Positions 9,529-21,021 are shown, numbered from the stretch's first letter. The stretch: 64,000 bases of DNA from Rhynchopus sp. YZ270_cl-10 (GCA_964035575.1 OZ037881.1:62001-126000), one strand, 5' to 3'. The notes: generated by a model not told the origin, from the letters alone. Made by a program: numbers and translations.

Positions 9529-10693
9529 AAAAGAAAGAAAAACGAAGATGAAATGACACATCTTTGTAGAAGAACTTTAAAGTTTAACGGTAGGTCCTAA
9601 GAGTAAAAAAAAGATAAATGCAAGGGATACATTTGCAGGTAATACCTGCCACCCACTGTTCCAACGAAATGCTTTTACAAAAACCTTCGGGGGGCGCTTA
9701 AAGGGGGAAAAGAAAAGAGAAAACGTGCTAGAATGGACAAAAAGCCTCTTGTGCGGTTCACCTTTGTTTATCAAAAAAAGAGAGAAATTGCGCGAAAGTG
9801 CAAACACCTCACCGGACAGCCGAAGAAAAGAATAGGCCTCGCTGTATTCGCACATTGAAAAAAAAGGGACAAAAAATGCTCAAAAATCCCAAAAGGGAAG
9901 TACATCATTTTGCTCAAACCCTTGTATTTTTTTGTTGTACGACAGGGGAAAATGCACCCGTTTTGTTTTTGCCTCCCTGCCTTCGGGGGAGGCGGTCCAT
10001 TTTCGACCCAGAAGATGTTGTTTTATGTTCAAAAAATTTCAAAAAAAAAATGCCAAAACATTTCTCGAAATGCCCCAGATGAATTAGTACAGCTTCAGCT
10101 GCATTTTTTTCAAAAAAAAAGAAAAACATAATGGGCCATCAGGATAGTGTTCATAGAAGGTCCCCCCCGGCCATTACTAAGGTAGAAAGTTTAGTTTTAA
10201 CAAAAAGGTGCCGACACCTCAAAGGGCGCAGACAGGAGTTAGAATTACAAAAAAAAACAACAATAACTGAGAACACGGACCCCTTACACAATACTACGAG
10301 AAATTTGTTTTTTGTTTTTTTTGTAAAAAAGATGTACTGCATTACTCACTACTACTATCAGCAAAATAAGAAAGATTATTCATCTACACCTCCAATTTCA
10401 TAGAAGCATTTGAGACGGTATACCAAATATTTTTTTTTTTTGAAAGGTGGACGTAAACCTCTCCGTGCACACTACTAAAGGTAGGTTGGGCGACAAAAAA
10501 AAAAACATCCCGATGACTGAAATACTTCGCCACTTCAAAAGAAGGTCGTTTTGCGCGCTCAAAAGCTGGGTAAAAAAAATAGTGGGCGACGAATGAACCC
10601 GCTGTGTGTGTGTCGCCTTTAATACTGACCACAACCTTTTTGGACACGCCACTTGTAAGGATTTGATGGCAACGAGGCGAGCTCTCCTAGCTC

Positions 10694-12479
10694 CTAGCTC
10701 TCCTCCTCGGCATGCGGCGGGGTGCCCTGCTTCTCCTTCTCATCCCCGACCTCTCTGCTGATGGTCGAGAGCGGGTTTGGCCCGCCTGCAGACGTTGGGG
10801 GGTCCTCTACTTGGACGATGCCGTCCATCTGGTCATCAAGACCGTGGAACATATCCACTTCTTGCACTCTGGGGTGGTCGGAGGTCACGCGCTGTGGTGC
10901 GATGTGTTGAGAGGGGGGGAAAGATGGTCGTGAAGAAGGCAAAAAAGAAAGGGCTGCATACCGCAGGGACTTCGCCAATGTCGTCGTTGTCGTCGCCGTC
11001 GTCGTCGTCGCCGGGCAGTTCAATGGCATAGAGGAGCTGTACACTGACGTCGCTGGGACGCCAATGCCACATCAAGGTGAGGAGCGCAGCCTCGAACAGA
11101 ACAGGGAAGATCGCGTACACTACCCAAATCCAGCGCCACAGCGACTCCCGCCCGGTGCGGTTGAGCTGCGAGAAGACAAGGATGAGCAGGACCAGCACCG
11201 CCAGCATCTCAAAGATGTAGTACGTCAGCACGTTGTACAGCTTCACGAAGAGCAGCTTCTTTGTGTGCTGCGACTGCTGCTCGAGGAGCTGGATCATCTT
11301 GTACAACACCGTGAACACGTACACATAGATCAGCAGGTCGGCTGCGTTCTGCCCTGCCTCGATGAAGCCGCTTTGCTTGGTCTCCTCTTCCCTAGGGTCG
11401 TTGAGGATGCTGAGGCAGTTGATGACGAGGTAGATCCCTGTGATGAGGACGATGAGCTTGATGTTGCTCTCGGCGAGCGTGGGATGGATGCTTCTGTAGC
11501 CGTTCACGAGGATGCAGAGGAGGAAGCACCAGGCGACCTTGCGGAAGGTTTCGAAGAGGATCACAAAGTAGAGCTCAAAGGAGCGGATGTCGCCTGTGTC
11601 GTTCCACTGCTTGTAGAGGAGGAAGCGGAACAGCTGGTCCAACGTCGTCAAGACCACCATCACCGTCAGCGCCACGTGCACACCGCCAAACGCACTGCGC
11701 TTCATGGCACCGTACACCATCCACACCAACGTCACCACCGCCAACACAAAAAAGTTGAACACATGGAAAACAAGCAACTGGTAGTTCCGCACATCCAAAT
11801 GCCCGGTGTCCGCAATAAGCGTGATAGTCGCCGTATGCACAGTCGCATCCACAGGCAAAGAGTTCGGCACCAACTCATCTGGGTTGACATCACAGATTGC
11901 GACGTTGCAGATCCAAAGGTCTGTGTGCGGGATGGCCACCGTCTCGAGGATCGAGCTCTTGAAGATGCGCTCTGTGTCATGCATGGTGACGTCGAAGGAG
12001 GCGTTCAGGAAGACGAGCTTGCCTTGATCGATGGCGGCCTGCACGATGGGGGCGTCCCACATGAGGCCGCCTTCGGGGCGGCGCTTGTAGCCGCGGCAGA
12101 AGGTGTCGCCTGATTTGTCTGCGTGGAGGGCTTCCTGCAGGTCCGACTCCACAGAGCGTGTGTACATTGCGACCACGAGCTCGAGGTTGTCCTGCAGCGC
12201 CTGGTCTGACCGTCGATGAAGGATCTCCGGTGCGCTGACGGAAATGTCGACAGTCATCGTCCCGCATGATTCACTTGGGGGGTGAAGCTTCAGGTTCTCC
12301 TCGTCCGTCGTGCAGCTCCTCCCTGTGATTCCAAAGACACGGTTCGGAATGACACGGAAATCATCGCGTAAATCATGCGCAGTGTACCCGCGGGTGTCAC
12401 GCAAATAGCTTGCAAGGTCCCACTCTACAGCAGACACCACTGACAGGGCAGAGAGGATCAGCACTGAGTGTGCTTTCAT
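10694..12479 (-). CDS. GOST-family seven-TM protein (TMEM87/GPR107-like), one intron
   Basis: Golgi-type seven-transmembrane protein with a luminal N-terminal domain (Lung_7-TM_R family), thought to act in membrane trafficking. The ATG at 12477-12479 opens a signal peptide (MKAHSVLILSALSVVSA), followed by a ~240-residue luminal domain with several Cys and then seven hydrophobic segments. The last one ends in the WRPS motif typical of TMEM87-like proteins, followed by an acidic tail. A 70-base GTATGC...CACAG intron (10892-10961) shifts the frame: without splicing the tail is 42 residues of low-complexity sequence, with splicing it becomes a hydrophilic acidic tail ending HAEEES. Exons 12479-10962 and 10891-10694 give 571 residues. 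The splice is inferred. The start context is TTCACAATG after a C-rich tract. Confidence 0.88.
10892..10961 (-). other. Spliceosomal intron in the GOST-family gene
   Basis: 70 bases, GTATGC at the 5' end and a pyrimidine-rich stretch before ACCACAG at the 3' end. Removal joins codons in phase 0 and changes the downstream frame to one with a charged cytosolic tail. Confidence 0.8.
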
Positions 12480-12676
12480 TGTGAAGGGGGGAGGGGGGGG
12501 TGAGGCCTGAAGGGTAGTGGCGGATTGCATTGTAGAATGTATTTGACAATTTTGTTGGAAAAAAAAAAGGGAAGGTTTCGTTAATTTTTGAGCGTTTGGG
12601 GCAAAAATCCAACGCCACACAAAAAAACCAAATTACTTAAATAGGCAAAAAGCAAAACAAACATAAATGACCCTCA

Positions 12677-13228
12677 TCAGAGCCCCTCACCTCCTTCCGC
12701 TTTGACCTTGAGGGCGGCTTCTTCAGCGATCCGCTCCGCTTCCTTCTCCAGGAGCTTCCCACGCTGCTCAATCGCTGGGTACACTGCTTTGTGGATCGCC
12801 TTTTTGAAGGCGGTTTTGTCGCCTTCTGTCCAATCCTTCGGGAGCAGTGTGGAGACCTGAATGAAGGCTGGGAAGGGGGCTGTGAGGTGCTCCACTGGGC
12901 CAGGACAGGTTCCTCCTGTTTCACGTGGGTCGCATCCTGGCCACAGTGTTGCTTTGATGGGCTCTGTGGCCTCTGCCTGGCATTCGAAGCAAGAAGACTT
13001 ACGGAGACGCTTGGTGCGCATATGCCCGCACGCCATGCAATGGTAGACCATCTCCGCCTTCACAAGGCTTACATGCGGTGCTTCGCCTATAATGAAGTGC
13101 AGCGTCTGTGAGAGCTGGTCGGGTGCTTCCTTCTGCAGGGTCTTCATGCTGGCACCGTCATGTGGACCATCTTCGGTATCTTGCTGGGCAGAGACGAGCA
13201 ACGCGGTAAGGGCAACTACTAACATCAT
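12677..13228 (-). CDS. Small secreted protein with two CxxC pairs
   Basis: 183 residues from the ATG at 13226-13228. The longer open frame to 13636 is T-rich spacer and was left out. The N terminus MMLVVALTALLVSAQQ is a signal peptide. Mid-protein, CMACGHMRTKRLRKSSC is followed by FEC, giving CxxC and CxxC separated by about 12 residues, a likely zinc-ribbon or redox unit. Two more Cys occur nearby (GCDP, GTCP). The C-terminal ~45 residues are a charged amphipathic helix (KLLEKEAERIAEEAALKVKA). I do not recognise the family; it should enter the ER. Intergenic spacing to the neighbours is short (197 and 467 bases). Confidence 0.75.
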   Translation of the reverse strand: MMLVVALTALLVSAQQDTEDGPHDGASMKTLQKEAPDQLSQTLHFIIGEAPHVSLVKAEMVYHCMACGHMRTKRLRKSSCFECQAEATEPIKATLWPGCDPRETGGTCPGPVEHLTAPFPAFIQVSTLLPKDWTEGDKTAFKKAIHKAVYPAIEQRGKLLEKEAERIAEEAALKVKAEGGEGL

Positions 13229-13695
13229 GTGTAAATAAAATATGAAAAGAGAGTGTAAACTGGTTGGATTGGGGAATAATATGGGGGACTGTGGGTGAGG
13301 AGGGGGGTTTTGATGTGATTCTGCAACTATTCTGGAAAGTGTTTTTGAAAAAAAAGGGAAAAGGATCTGGAATGGTTCGGGTTCATTGCATATGGTAAGA
13401 TATTTTTGGGATTCTTCTCTGTTTTGTAAATGGTAAAAAATGTACGCGGGAGGAATTTCTTTTTTGACAAAAAAATGTTGGAAAAAAACAGCAAAAAAGA
13501 TGCTTCCAATAAAGATGAGATATAAAAGGCTGTACAAAAAAATCAACAAAAAAAAAAAATAAGATTGCAATGAATATCGCAACAGGGTGCAAATGAGGGG
13601 GAGAAACCCCCCCTTTTTTTTTCCACCCATCCCCACCCCCTTTTGTTCACCACCACTCTTCTGTTCTCATTTTTATCATCCTCTTCTCACCTACC
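13229..13695. other. Spacer
   Basis: A- and T-run-rich with no coding signal; GGGGGTGGG-type G runs at both ends. Nothing else seen. Confidence 0.5.
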
Positions 13696-16176
13696 TTACC
13701 CTTCTTTTGGTTCCTGCTTCTCAGTGAAGAAGGTGTTGAGTGAAGGGAGTGCTGGGGAGAGGGTGGGTGTGGTGCAGTAGGCGCGGCTGATCCAGTGTGG
13801 GAGGAGCGCTTTGGTGTCCTCGCGTGCGTAGCGTTGGTCGAAGAGGAAGATGGCGGCGTAGTCGTTCTTGTGGCGGAAGGCACGACCGATGCTTTGGTTG
13901 ACTGCCTTCATGCACATCACGTCGAGCATGCGTGAGGCTGCACCCGCACCGCTTGTCTCCGCGACAAGCCGCTGCTTCTCCTTCAGTAACGGGTCCTGTG
14001 TGTTTGGATAGGGCATCCCCACCACCACCACCGCTCTCCCGTAGTGATCCGCAAAGTTGATCCCCTCCGACAGCTTCCCGCCCACGACACTGCTCAACAG
14101 CCCTCCACGCCCCCCTCTGATGCCTTCGTCGCATGCTTTCTGATAGGACTGCAGCACATCCGCAACACTCCCTTCACCGGAGCGAGGTTCGCGGGAGATG
14201 CAGCGGAGCGTGGTGAGATGGTGGAGGAGACCTGCGGAGTGCCATGTGTCCCAGACAAGGCGTTCGTAGGCGTAGGAGGGGAAGAAGATGATGACGCCGC
14301 CCGAGGTGGTTGTGCAGATGGCGACAAGGTCCTGGAGGAGCGAGGTGAGCATGGCTGTGTTGTTGCGTGAGGTGTGGCGGAAGTCGTAGTCGTGGAGCTC
14401 ACCGAGGGGGTTCATGAGTGTGTTTGAGGTGTGGCCACGTACAACGGTGCAGCGTATGTTGGCCAGAGGAATGACGTGCCCGCATGAGAACGTCGTCAAC
14501 CTCTCCTTAGGCAAGTGTGGCAACAGCTCCGCCAAAAAGTCAGACACCGGAGACATCGTCCCCCCCGCCAACACCACACTCCGCGCATCCTTAACGATTT
14601 CCTCAAAAAACGCGCCCGCAAAAATAGAGACCAAACTCAAGCTTGGGTCCGCTCCAGGCTTGAGAAGCAGTCTGCAGTACTTCAGATCCCCGACCAAGCC
14701 TTGGTACAGAAAATTCTCGACGGAATACATTTGAGCGATGGAGGGGCGCTTTGTGGAAGGGTCGGAAGGGCGTTTTGTGTCGGCAGGTTCGGGTGACGAT
14801 TCGGTAAAGCCCTGCAGTTTGTTGAATAGCTTTGACTCTCGGATGAATTTGGTGAGATCCGGTGCGTTGACACCTTCAATCCCTGTGGCAAAGCTGAAGT
14901 CTGTTGCGTTGATAAGCCTCTCCGTGCCGTTGAGGTATTCAGTGTTCCCGAGGAATGCGAGGATCTGTTTGAGCACTGCCAAGAGCTGCCTCAGCTTTAC
15001 CTTATTCTTAACGTGCAAACGGTTGCAGTAGCGTGCTGTGTAGGCCTGAAGGGACTTCACTGTGAACGCGAGGACCGACAGCCTGAGCGTAACGGAGTGC
15101 GCATCGTTCACTGCGGAGAGGAGGTTGTGCGCTTCATCGAGGATGAGGACGTTTCCCTTGAGGTTGATGCCAAAGGAGGCACGTGCCGCTGAGGTTAAGA
15201 TGGCAGCGTAGGGCACGGCAAGCACCGTGGCAGGGTACCCGTCCAGCTCTGTCAGCGACGCTGCCTTGCGTGCCACGTAGTACGGACAGGCCATGTTGTC
15301 CTTGTGTTTGCCTTCCTGAATGAGCTCCTCAATGTCGATGCTGCGTACCCGCATGCGGTCCACCATCTTGCTCACGTTCGCAGGGGTTTTGTACACACAA
15401 CTCGAGTCTTTGCACAGATCGTTCAGCCGATCCGATCGTTGCTTGCTCTTCTCCAAAATCTCATTATTCAGACAAACATGCATTCTCGACGTCATCTGAA
15501 TCGGACGCACTGCGAAAGAGCCCTCCCCATTTGTACTGGGCACATCCTTCCACCATACGGTCTTCTTCATTTCGCTGACAAACTGCTCCAGCTGGGTGTG
15601 CGTTCTGCTGCAGAAGATGATTTGCGGACGGCCCTGCACGCCAGACAGATCTGCGCCACACGACGAATCCGAAGAGCTGTCAGAGTACGCACCAACCGCA
15701 AGACCCCCTCTCGGCTCCCCTTCTGGGTCATCCAAGAGAAACTCTGCATCGCCTCCTTGCGGCGGCGGTATCATACCAACAGAGGCTCGACGCGAGGACG
15801 CTTCACGCTGCAGGGCACGCCCAGCCTTACGGATCCTTTTACGTTCTACCGCTGCACGAAGCGCAGTGACCTCCTCCCGCTTACGCTTTCTTGTGTCCTC
15901 CATAACCCATGACGGCAGCGAGGTAGGTGCGGCATCAGCAGGTGGTGGTGGTGGTGGTATGTCAAGACTATCGTCAAAGACACCGCTCTGCCCGCGCAGC
16001 CACGTCATGCTGCCGTTCACAACGCTCTGTGTCTTCCCGGTTCCCGTCGGGCTCTCAAAGATGCCTACCTGGCCCTTATCGATGCATGAGAACAACGCCT
16101 CCATGAAATCGGTCTGGATGCCATAAGGTTCATAAGGGAACGGAAAGGATGGGGCAGGAGGTGGTGGAGAAGACAT
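13696..16176 (-). CDS. DDX11/Chl1-family Fe-S DNA helicase
   Basis: Superfamily 2 5'-3' DNA helicase of the XPD/FANCJ/DDX11 group; Chl1/DDX11 acts in sister-chromatid cohesion and replication-fork processing. 826 residues from the ATG at 16174-16176 (animal DDX11 is about 970). In order: the Q-motif region FPYEPYGIQ, Walker A PTGTGKT (Lys 48), an acidic/basic insert (~90-180) typical of DDX11, motif Ia CSRTHTQL, the four Fe-S Cys (235, 255, 260, 297), Walker B DEAH (Asp 347), then helicase domain 2 with GGTMSP, the KLSEGINF motif V and motif VI QSIGRAFRH. The insert between Walker A and the Fe-S domain separates it from XPD and FANCJ. No intron. All catalytic motifs are intact. Confidence 0.93.
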   Translation of the reverse strand: MSSPPPPAPSFPFPYEPYGIQTDFMEALFSCIDKGQVGIFESPTGTGKTQSVVNGSMTWLRGQSGVFDDSLDIPPPPPPADAAPTSLPSWVMEDTRKRKREEVTALRAAVERKRIRKAGRALQREASSRRASVGMIPPPQGGDAEFLLDDPEGEPRGGLAVGAYSDSSSDSSCGADLSGVQGRPQIIFCSRTHTQLEQFVSEMKKTVWWKDVPSTNGEGSFAVRPIQMTSRMHVCLNNEILEKSKQRSDRLNDLCKDSSCVYKTPANVSKMVDRMRVRSIDIEELIQEGKHKDNMACPYYVARKAASLTELDGYPATVLAVPYAAILTSAARASFGINLKGNVLILDEAHNLLSAVNDAHSVTLRLSVLAFTVKSLQAYTARYCNRLHVKNKVKLRQLLAVLKQILAFLGNTEYLNGTERLINATDFSFATGIEGVNAPDLTKFIRESKLFNKLQGFTESSPEPADTKRPSDPSTKRPSIAQMYSVENFLYQGLVGDLKYCRLLLKPGADPSLSLVSIFAGAFFEEIVKDARSVVLAGGTMSPVSDFLAELLPHLPKERLTTFSCGHVIPLANIRCTVVRGHTSNTLMNPLGELHDYDFRHTSRNNTAMLTSLLQDLVAICTTTSGGVIIFFPSYAYERLVWDTWHSAGLLHHLTTLRCISREPRSGEGSVADVLQSYQKACDEGIRGGRGGLLSSVVGGKLSEGINFADHYGRAVVVVGMPYPNTQDPLLKEKQRLVAETSGAGAASRMLDVMCMKAVNQSIGRAFRHKNDYAAIFLFDQRYAREDTKALLPHWISRAYCTTPTLSPALPSLNTFFTEKQEPKEG

Positions 16177-16694
16177 TGTTTTTTTTTTTTTCAACCTTGT
16201 AATAATCTGTTGGGTTGGGGTGGACAGCATTGCACGACATCTCGTACACGAAGTACTCGAACTCCGTTTTCCTCGAAGTGAATTTGCCACCACTCATTCT
16301 CTCACGAAGCGCACCTCCTCGCTAGGTGTCCAGACGTGGATGACCTGCCCCATTTTTGAGCATTGCAAGCAGAAAATGGGTAAGGGGGTAAGGGGGAGAG
16401 ATTCCCTCCTCTCCCCGAGCAATACGCCTTGAGGTGCGGTTTGGAGTGGAGGAAAAATGATGAGGGGGAAAAAAACGGCCTTTTTTTTCGATAATCCTCA
16501 AACCTGAAAAACGATTCGCTTTTATTTTTTTGAAAGCTGGGTTAGTGTAGGCACATAGATGCGCTGCACTATATTTTTTTTGTTTTTGTTTCGAGCAAAC
16601 AATGTCCCCCTGTGTGACATTGTACTCCCCCTCCTTTTTTCTCTTCTTTCGAAAAAGATGAGATAGGGCGGTTTTCTGAAAAAATAAACTGTGC

Positions 16695-16742
16695 CCCTCA
16701 GACTGACCCACGTACGATGCCAGCCATCCAGATGAAAGCACA
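16695..16742 (+). repeat. GACTGACC...GATGAAAGCACAA repeat (family C)
   Basis: About 45 bases beginning GACTGACCCACGTACGATGC and ending CCAGATGAAAGCACAA. Related copies lie at 24254-24297, 37761-37792 and 56068-56113, with a diverged one at 27351-27385. All have the same orientation. Confidence 0.65.
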
Positions 16743-16859
16743 AGATGAAAATAAAGAAAAAGTTGATCACTGAACCTCTCCTGTTAAAATCCCCTAAAAA
16801 GACAAACACTATGATGAGAAAAATAAAGAAAACAAAAAAAAAAATAGAAAATTTTATAA

Positions 16860-16899
16860 GATGACCCTAAGCCTCACCTTGATCACATTCGTTATCGCG
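16860..16899 (+). repeat. Family A hairpin with extended 3' flank
   Basis: GATGACCCTAAGCCTCACCTT followed by TTGATCACATTCGTTATCGCG. The same 3' extension follows the copy at 21022-21075, so these two descend from one longer unit. Confidence 0.6.
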
Positions 16900-17560
16900 C
16901 AGCAATAGCTGCGCAGGTTTCCACAAAGTTTGTTGTCAGGGATAATATCATTTCCCCAGCCAAAAGGGAAACTTTTTAATCTTTTTTGTTTTTGTAAAGT
17001 GCTATTCCCATAAAACGCTGCTCGATGAAAATGGTGTCTTTCGGATCTTTTTTAAAAAAGCAAAACATTCAAATCAAAAACACCAAACGTATCATAATCG
17101 TTTACGAAGCCACAAAAAAGGGCCGTTAAAAAACAAAGAATTAACTGAACCTGAATCAGAGCTGGTTTTATGTTTGGTTTTTTTTTGTTATTTTTTTATA
17201 GGGAGTGTTTTAGATTTATTCCCCCCCTTCGCCTCCCCGAGGGTTCTACAATATTTTTTCTCCTTTTTGATGATCTGCTGTAGCATAGCTGTCATTCAGA
17301 CAGTCTTCAGAGAGTCACTATCACTTTATTCCACCGCAAAACTTAGGGTGAATAAAATCACATGAAGGAAAAATGACAAATTGATATCGTTGTCCAAAGC
17401 CCCTCAATAACTCTAATTATTTGGTTGATTTGAGGGGAAGACTGCGTTATACACATACTTTGCCATACAAAAAAATAAGAAAAAAAGACAATCAAATACA
17501 AGAAACTTGGCGTCCAAATAAGGCAGATTTTTTTTTTTTGGGGTCATTTGGGTGCCGTTC

Positions 17561-17629
17561 TTTTGATAAATTGTTGGGAGTAGTGTAGTTGCCTCGGTTG
17601 TGTTGCCACAGTTGCTGCAATCTCCACTT
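17561..17629 (+). repeat. Family D repeat, intact copy
   Basis: Starts TTTTGATAAATTGTTGG and ends GCAATCTCCACT; AGTG...TTGC pairs with GCAA...CACT. Other copies: 19996-20046 (internally shortened), 36541-36709 (split by a MITE) and 63653-63709 (diverged). Confidence 0.75.
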
Positions 17630-18584
17630 TCTTTTTTTTGGAAGTCAAATATATTTTGGACTCCTACAAATTTTTTGGGATGAACCTAAGCCACCCTCTC
17701 TGTGCTTTGGGCATCCTGAAAGACACAGAGAGAGAAAGTTTAAAACACAAAAAACGCTCAAGAGCGGGATCATGTCTTTAACGAGCAGGGAAGTGATGGC
17801 CAGACGGAGCAAGTCAAAAAGATTTGATAATACCTCTGTCTGGTGTGGCTCTTTTTGTACAACTAAAAAAAAAAAAAGATGACGAAACGAATGGGGAGGA
17901 GAAGGGGGAAATGGACAAAAGAAAGACAACAATAAAGTAGAAAAGGCTGGATAAACTATGCCGTCGCATAGTTACCAAATAATAAAAAAATATAAAAAAA
18001 AACAGAAGAAAAATTTGAAAGATGAATGGGCCTCGTGAGCACACACACATGTCTTTCAATTATTTTTGAAAAAAAAAAATCCTTGTAAAAAAAGGGTATG
18101 TAATTTTGGTCTCTCTGGGAATTCAGTCGTTAAGACCGGACTCCCTTTTGGGGGGATGGGAGTCTTTTTTTTTATCTTTTTTTTGGTTTATTTCGACGAT
18201 CCCCTGTCAGAGCAGGTTATGTGCACGCAAGTTGTGTGTTTTTTTTCTTTTCTTTTCGTTTCGTTTCCCCCTTCCTGGGAAAAGGAAAGTGATATGGTGT
18301 GTTGAGTTTAAAGAGAGGCAATATATTGGGCACCGTATCGTTTGTGCGTAAAGTGTGTAATAAATATTCTGTGGTGATATTTTTTTTATTACTGAAATAC
18401 GCTCCCACTGACTACCTGGCAGTGAAGAGGAAACTTCTTTGAGGCCAAAAAAAATGTTGAAATGTTGGCTAACACTTCATCTTTTATGTGTTGGGAGGAG
18501 AGATCCTCCTTTTTTTGTTCTCCTAGGGGTTTTGGTACAACAAATCCCCAATGGCGGCTTCCCTCCAGAAGAGCCATAAAGAAA

Positions 18585-19022
18585 AAACAAGTAATTGCTA
18601 TCGGAAAAAAAACGGGGTGTGATGTGGAACTCCATCCTGTAGAAATAATCTACAACACGCCCAGCATTCTGCTCTTCTGCAAGTATGCTAACGCTCTTCT
18701 GCCAGACCCACTGGGACGCCAGCATCTGAACGTTCAAACAGTGGGGCTCTCCTCTTCGTCCAGCACCATGTGCTCGATCGCGTTGTTGGACGTCGGCTCG
18801 GCAGGCTCGGCGTGTTCCAGCTCGTTTTTGTCCACAGGCTCCCCACATTGTCGTCGTCGTTGGAGCAGTGCGGAAGGAACACAGAATGCACAGACTACAA
18901 CACATCGACCACACCAGGCGCATCAGCACCTCCAGCAAATCACCAGGATGCTACGGTGGTTTCGAAAATCGCGCGGAGTTTTCCACAGCACACCCCGTTT
19001 TTTCTTAGCAATTACTTGTCCT
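18585..19022. mobile_element. Foldback element carrying a GC-rich coding-like fragment
   Basis: Ends are about 45-base imperfect inverted repeats: ACAAGTAATTGCTA near 18585, then AAACGGGGTGTGATGTGGAA, and the reverse complement at about 18975-19022. The interior (about 18640-18950) is GC-rich and unlike the surrounding desert. On the minus strand one frame reads an acidic tail, ELEHAEPAEPTSNN then EHMVLDEEESPTV and a stop (about 18742-18845), without a start codon. This looks like the 3' end of a host gene captured between inverted repeats. No target duplication was found. It could instead be a relic gene flanked by repeats. Confidence 0.5.
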
Positions 19023-19124
19023 TGTTGTTATTGTTGTTTTCAACCACCTTCCTTCAACCCTTGTAGGATCAGCTGTTATTTTTTTCGCGAAAACATGAAA
19101 TTACACATTTCAAGAGAACAAATT

Positions 19125-19911
19125 AAAAAGGGTCCTTATTTGCATTTTTGGGCTCCGCCCGTGCAGTGGTGGGGTCAATCTCGAAAATTGGACAATTTAT
19201 TGACCACTTAAATTTTGAGAAATATGAGCCCGGTTCCTTATACGTGGGGCCCATTTTTGGCTAAAATTTTCCTCAAAATCTGGTTTTGTAAATTGACCCT
19301 TTACTCCCCCCCCACATCGATTTCAATACTATACCTTACTTCACCTACGGTCGCCCTTACAGGGGGGTGAAGGAAGGTAAGTTGAAAAGGGTCCTTATTT
19401 GCATTTTTGGGCTCCGCCCGTGCAGTGGTGGGGTCAATCTCGAAAATTGGACAATTTATTGACCACTTAAATTTTGAGAAATATGAGCCCGGTTCCTTAT
19501 ACGTGGGGCCCATTTTTGGCTAAAATTTTCCTCAAAATCTGGTTTTGTAAAATTGACCCTTTACTCCCCCCCCACATCGATTTCAATACTATACCTTACT
19601 TCACCTACGGTCGCCCTTACAGGGGGGTGAAGGAAGGTAAGTTGAAAAAGGGTCCTTATTTGCATTTTTGGGCTCCGCCCGTGCAGTGGTGGGGTCAATC
19701 TCGAAAATTGGACAATTTATTGACCACTTAAATTTTGAGAAATATGAGCCCGGTTCCTTATACGTGGGGCCCATTTTTGGCTAAAATTTTCCTCAAAATC
19801 TGGTTTTGTAAAATTGACCCTTTACTCCCCCCCCACATCGATTTCAATACTATACCTTACTTCACCTACGGTCGCCCTTACAGGGGGGTGAAGGAAGGTA
19901 AGTTGAAAAAG
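19125..19911. repeat. Tandem triplet of a ~260-bp unit
   Basis: Three nearly identical units; the landmark GGTCCTTATTTGC starts at 19131, 19390 and 19651 (spacing 259 and 261). Each unit holds GTGGTGGGGTCAATCTCG, GACCACTTAAATTTTGAG and a foldback formed by CTTACTTCACC and GGTGAAGGAAGGTAAG. The complement of the first two motifs occurs inside the element at 21203-23748, so the units derive from the same repeat family. Near identity implies recent amplification. Confidence 0.85.
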
Positions 19912-20570
19912 GAGAAGTCAAACTGATAAAGACGAACCCAAGCAGCTATCACGAATGATCACAACAGGCTTGGACAAAAAAAGCAATTACATTTCTTTTG
20001 ATAAATTGTTTGGAGTAGTGTTGCCAGTTTTGTGCAATCTCCACTGTCTTTTTTTTTTCCTACTGTAACCTACCGAAGCAGGCGTGACGCTGACTAAACG
20101 GTACTTTTTGGAACTACTGCCTCTTGATTTGCATTGTTTTGTTTTTAAAAAAAATCGTCGAAAAGAAAAAAAGAAGGGAAAAAGCCAATAAGGAATAGGA
20201 AAACCCTGGCAAAGACGAACTATGGCTGAGCCAAAATTCTTTTTTTTTGTCTCGCTGGTAATCAGGGTGTGAAGGTGTGAGGGGGACCTTGGGGACCTCA
20301 GGGTGGTGCGAGAGCGGCGAAATGCCTTAAAACGGACGGTTTTTTGTTGATGTTGTATTTTTCTTTGTTTTCCAAAATAAATAAATAAAAGATAAAAAGA
20401 GGGGTACATTATTGCTGTTGAATCGACAATAGCCTACCGAGGTAGGTTCACGACGTTTTTTTTGTTTTTTTTTTGAAGGTTTTTTAAGACTGAAACACCC
20501 GTTCAGGGTTCAGCCTTTCGTTTCGCAAAGTTCCCCATAAAAAAGGGGTAAAAAAAAAATGAAAAATAAA

Positions 20571-20602
20571 AATAAACCTAAGCCTCTCGTGGCTCGCCTT
20601 AA
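20571..20602 (+). repeat. CCTC-loop hairpin (family A)
   Basis: AATAAACCTAAGCCTCTCGT then GGCTCGCCTTAAG; keeps the CTAAGC/GGCTCG stem with partial pairing. Confidence 0.55.
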
Positions 20603-21021
20603 GAACGTCTGAAAGAAATGGATGTGTTTCACTGTGCACACTCATCGAGAAGGGTGATGTTTGTTGGGGAGGAGAATTTCTGGGTTTTTTTTGTAATTTT
20701 GATTTGGTTTGCATTATTGTATTGTGAGTAATCCTTTTTGAAAGTGTGTACTTTTTTTGCAGAAAAAGCCCACCTTCCTTAAAGTTATCCACGTAAAAAG
20801 AAACAGCCCTCTGATAGGGGTGGTCTGTTTCTGTCGAGCGCGTTGTCATGGGACTGTTGTCATCACTATAATCCTGAACGGTCCATTTGAATTTGAAATG
20901 AGAAATAAAATTGATGAAACGTGCATGGGGAGGGGGGAAAAAACACACACAAATATCAGACTGGAGCTGCAAAACGCTGTATGGCAGCCACCAGAACCAA
21001 AATAAAAGAAAGGTTTTATAA

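Larger units (their letters stand above)
8641..10693. other. Gene-free spacer of about 2 kb
   Basis: AT-rich with A and T runs; no ORF with coding character on either strand. It holds a CCTC-loop hairpin (9418-9450) and a TGTACC/GGTGCA hairpin (9505-9528). CA- and GA-rich simple sequence flanks the NAA20 start. Confidence 0.6.

Noticed and set aside
11064-12113. 349-codon plus-strand frame over the GOST gene
   Set aside because: Antisense of a membrane-protein gene; charged low-complexity shadow.
13229-13636. N-terminal extension of the secreted CxxC protein
   Set aside because: T-rich spacer translated as Phe/Leu/Ile; it would bury a good signal peptide inside the protein.
16695-16742. Family C repeat as a C/D snoRNA
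   Set aside because: Box order fits only D'/C'; no terminal stem or flanking boxes could be found by eye, so it is listed as a repeat.
18462-19211. 249-codon plus-strand frame
   Set aside because: Runs through the inverted-repeat element and into the tandem repeat; no domain and no codon signal.
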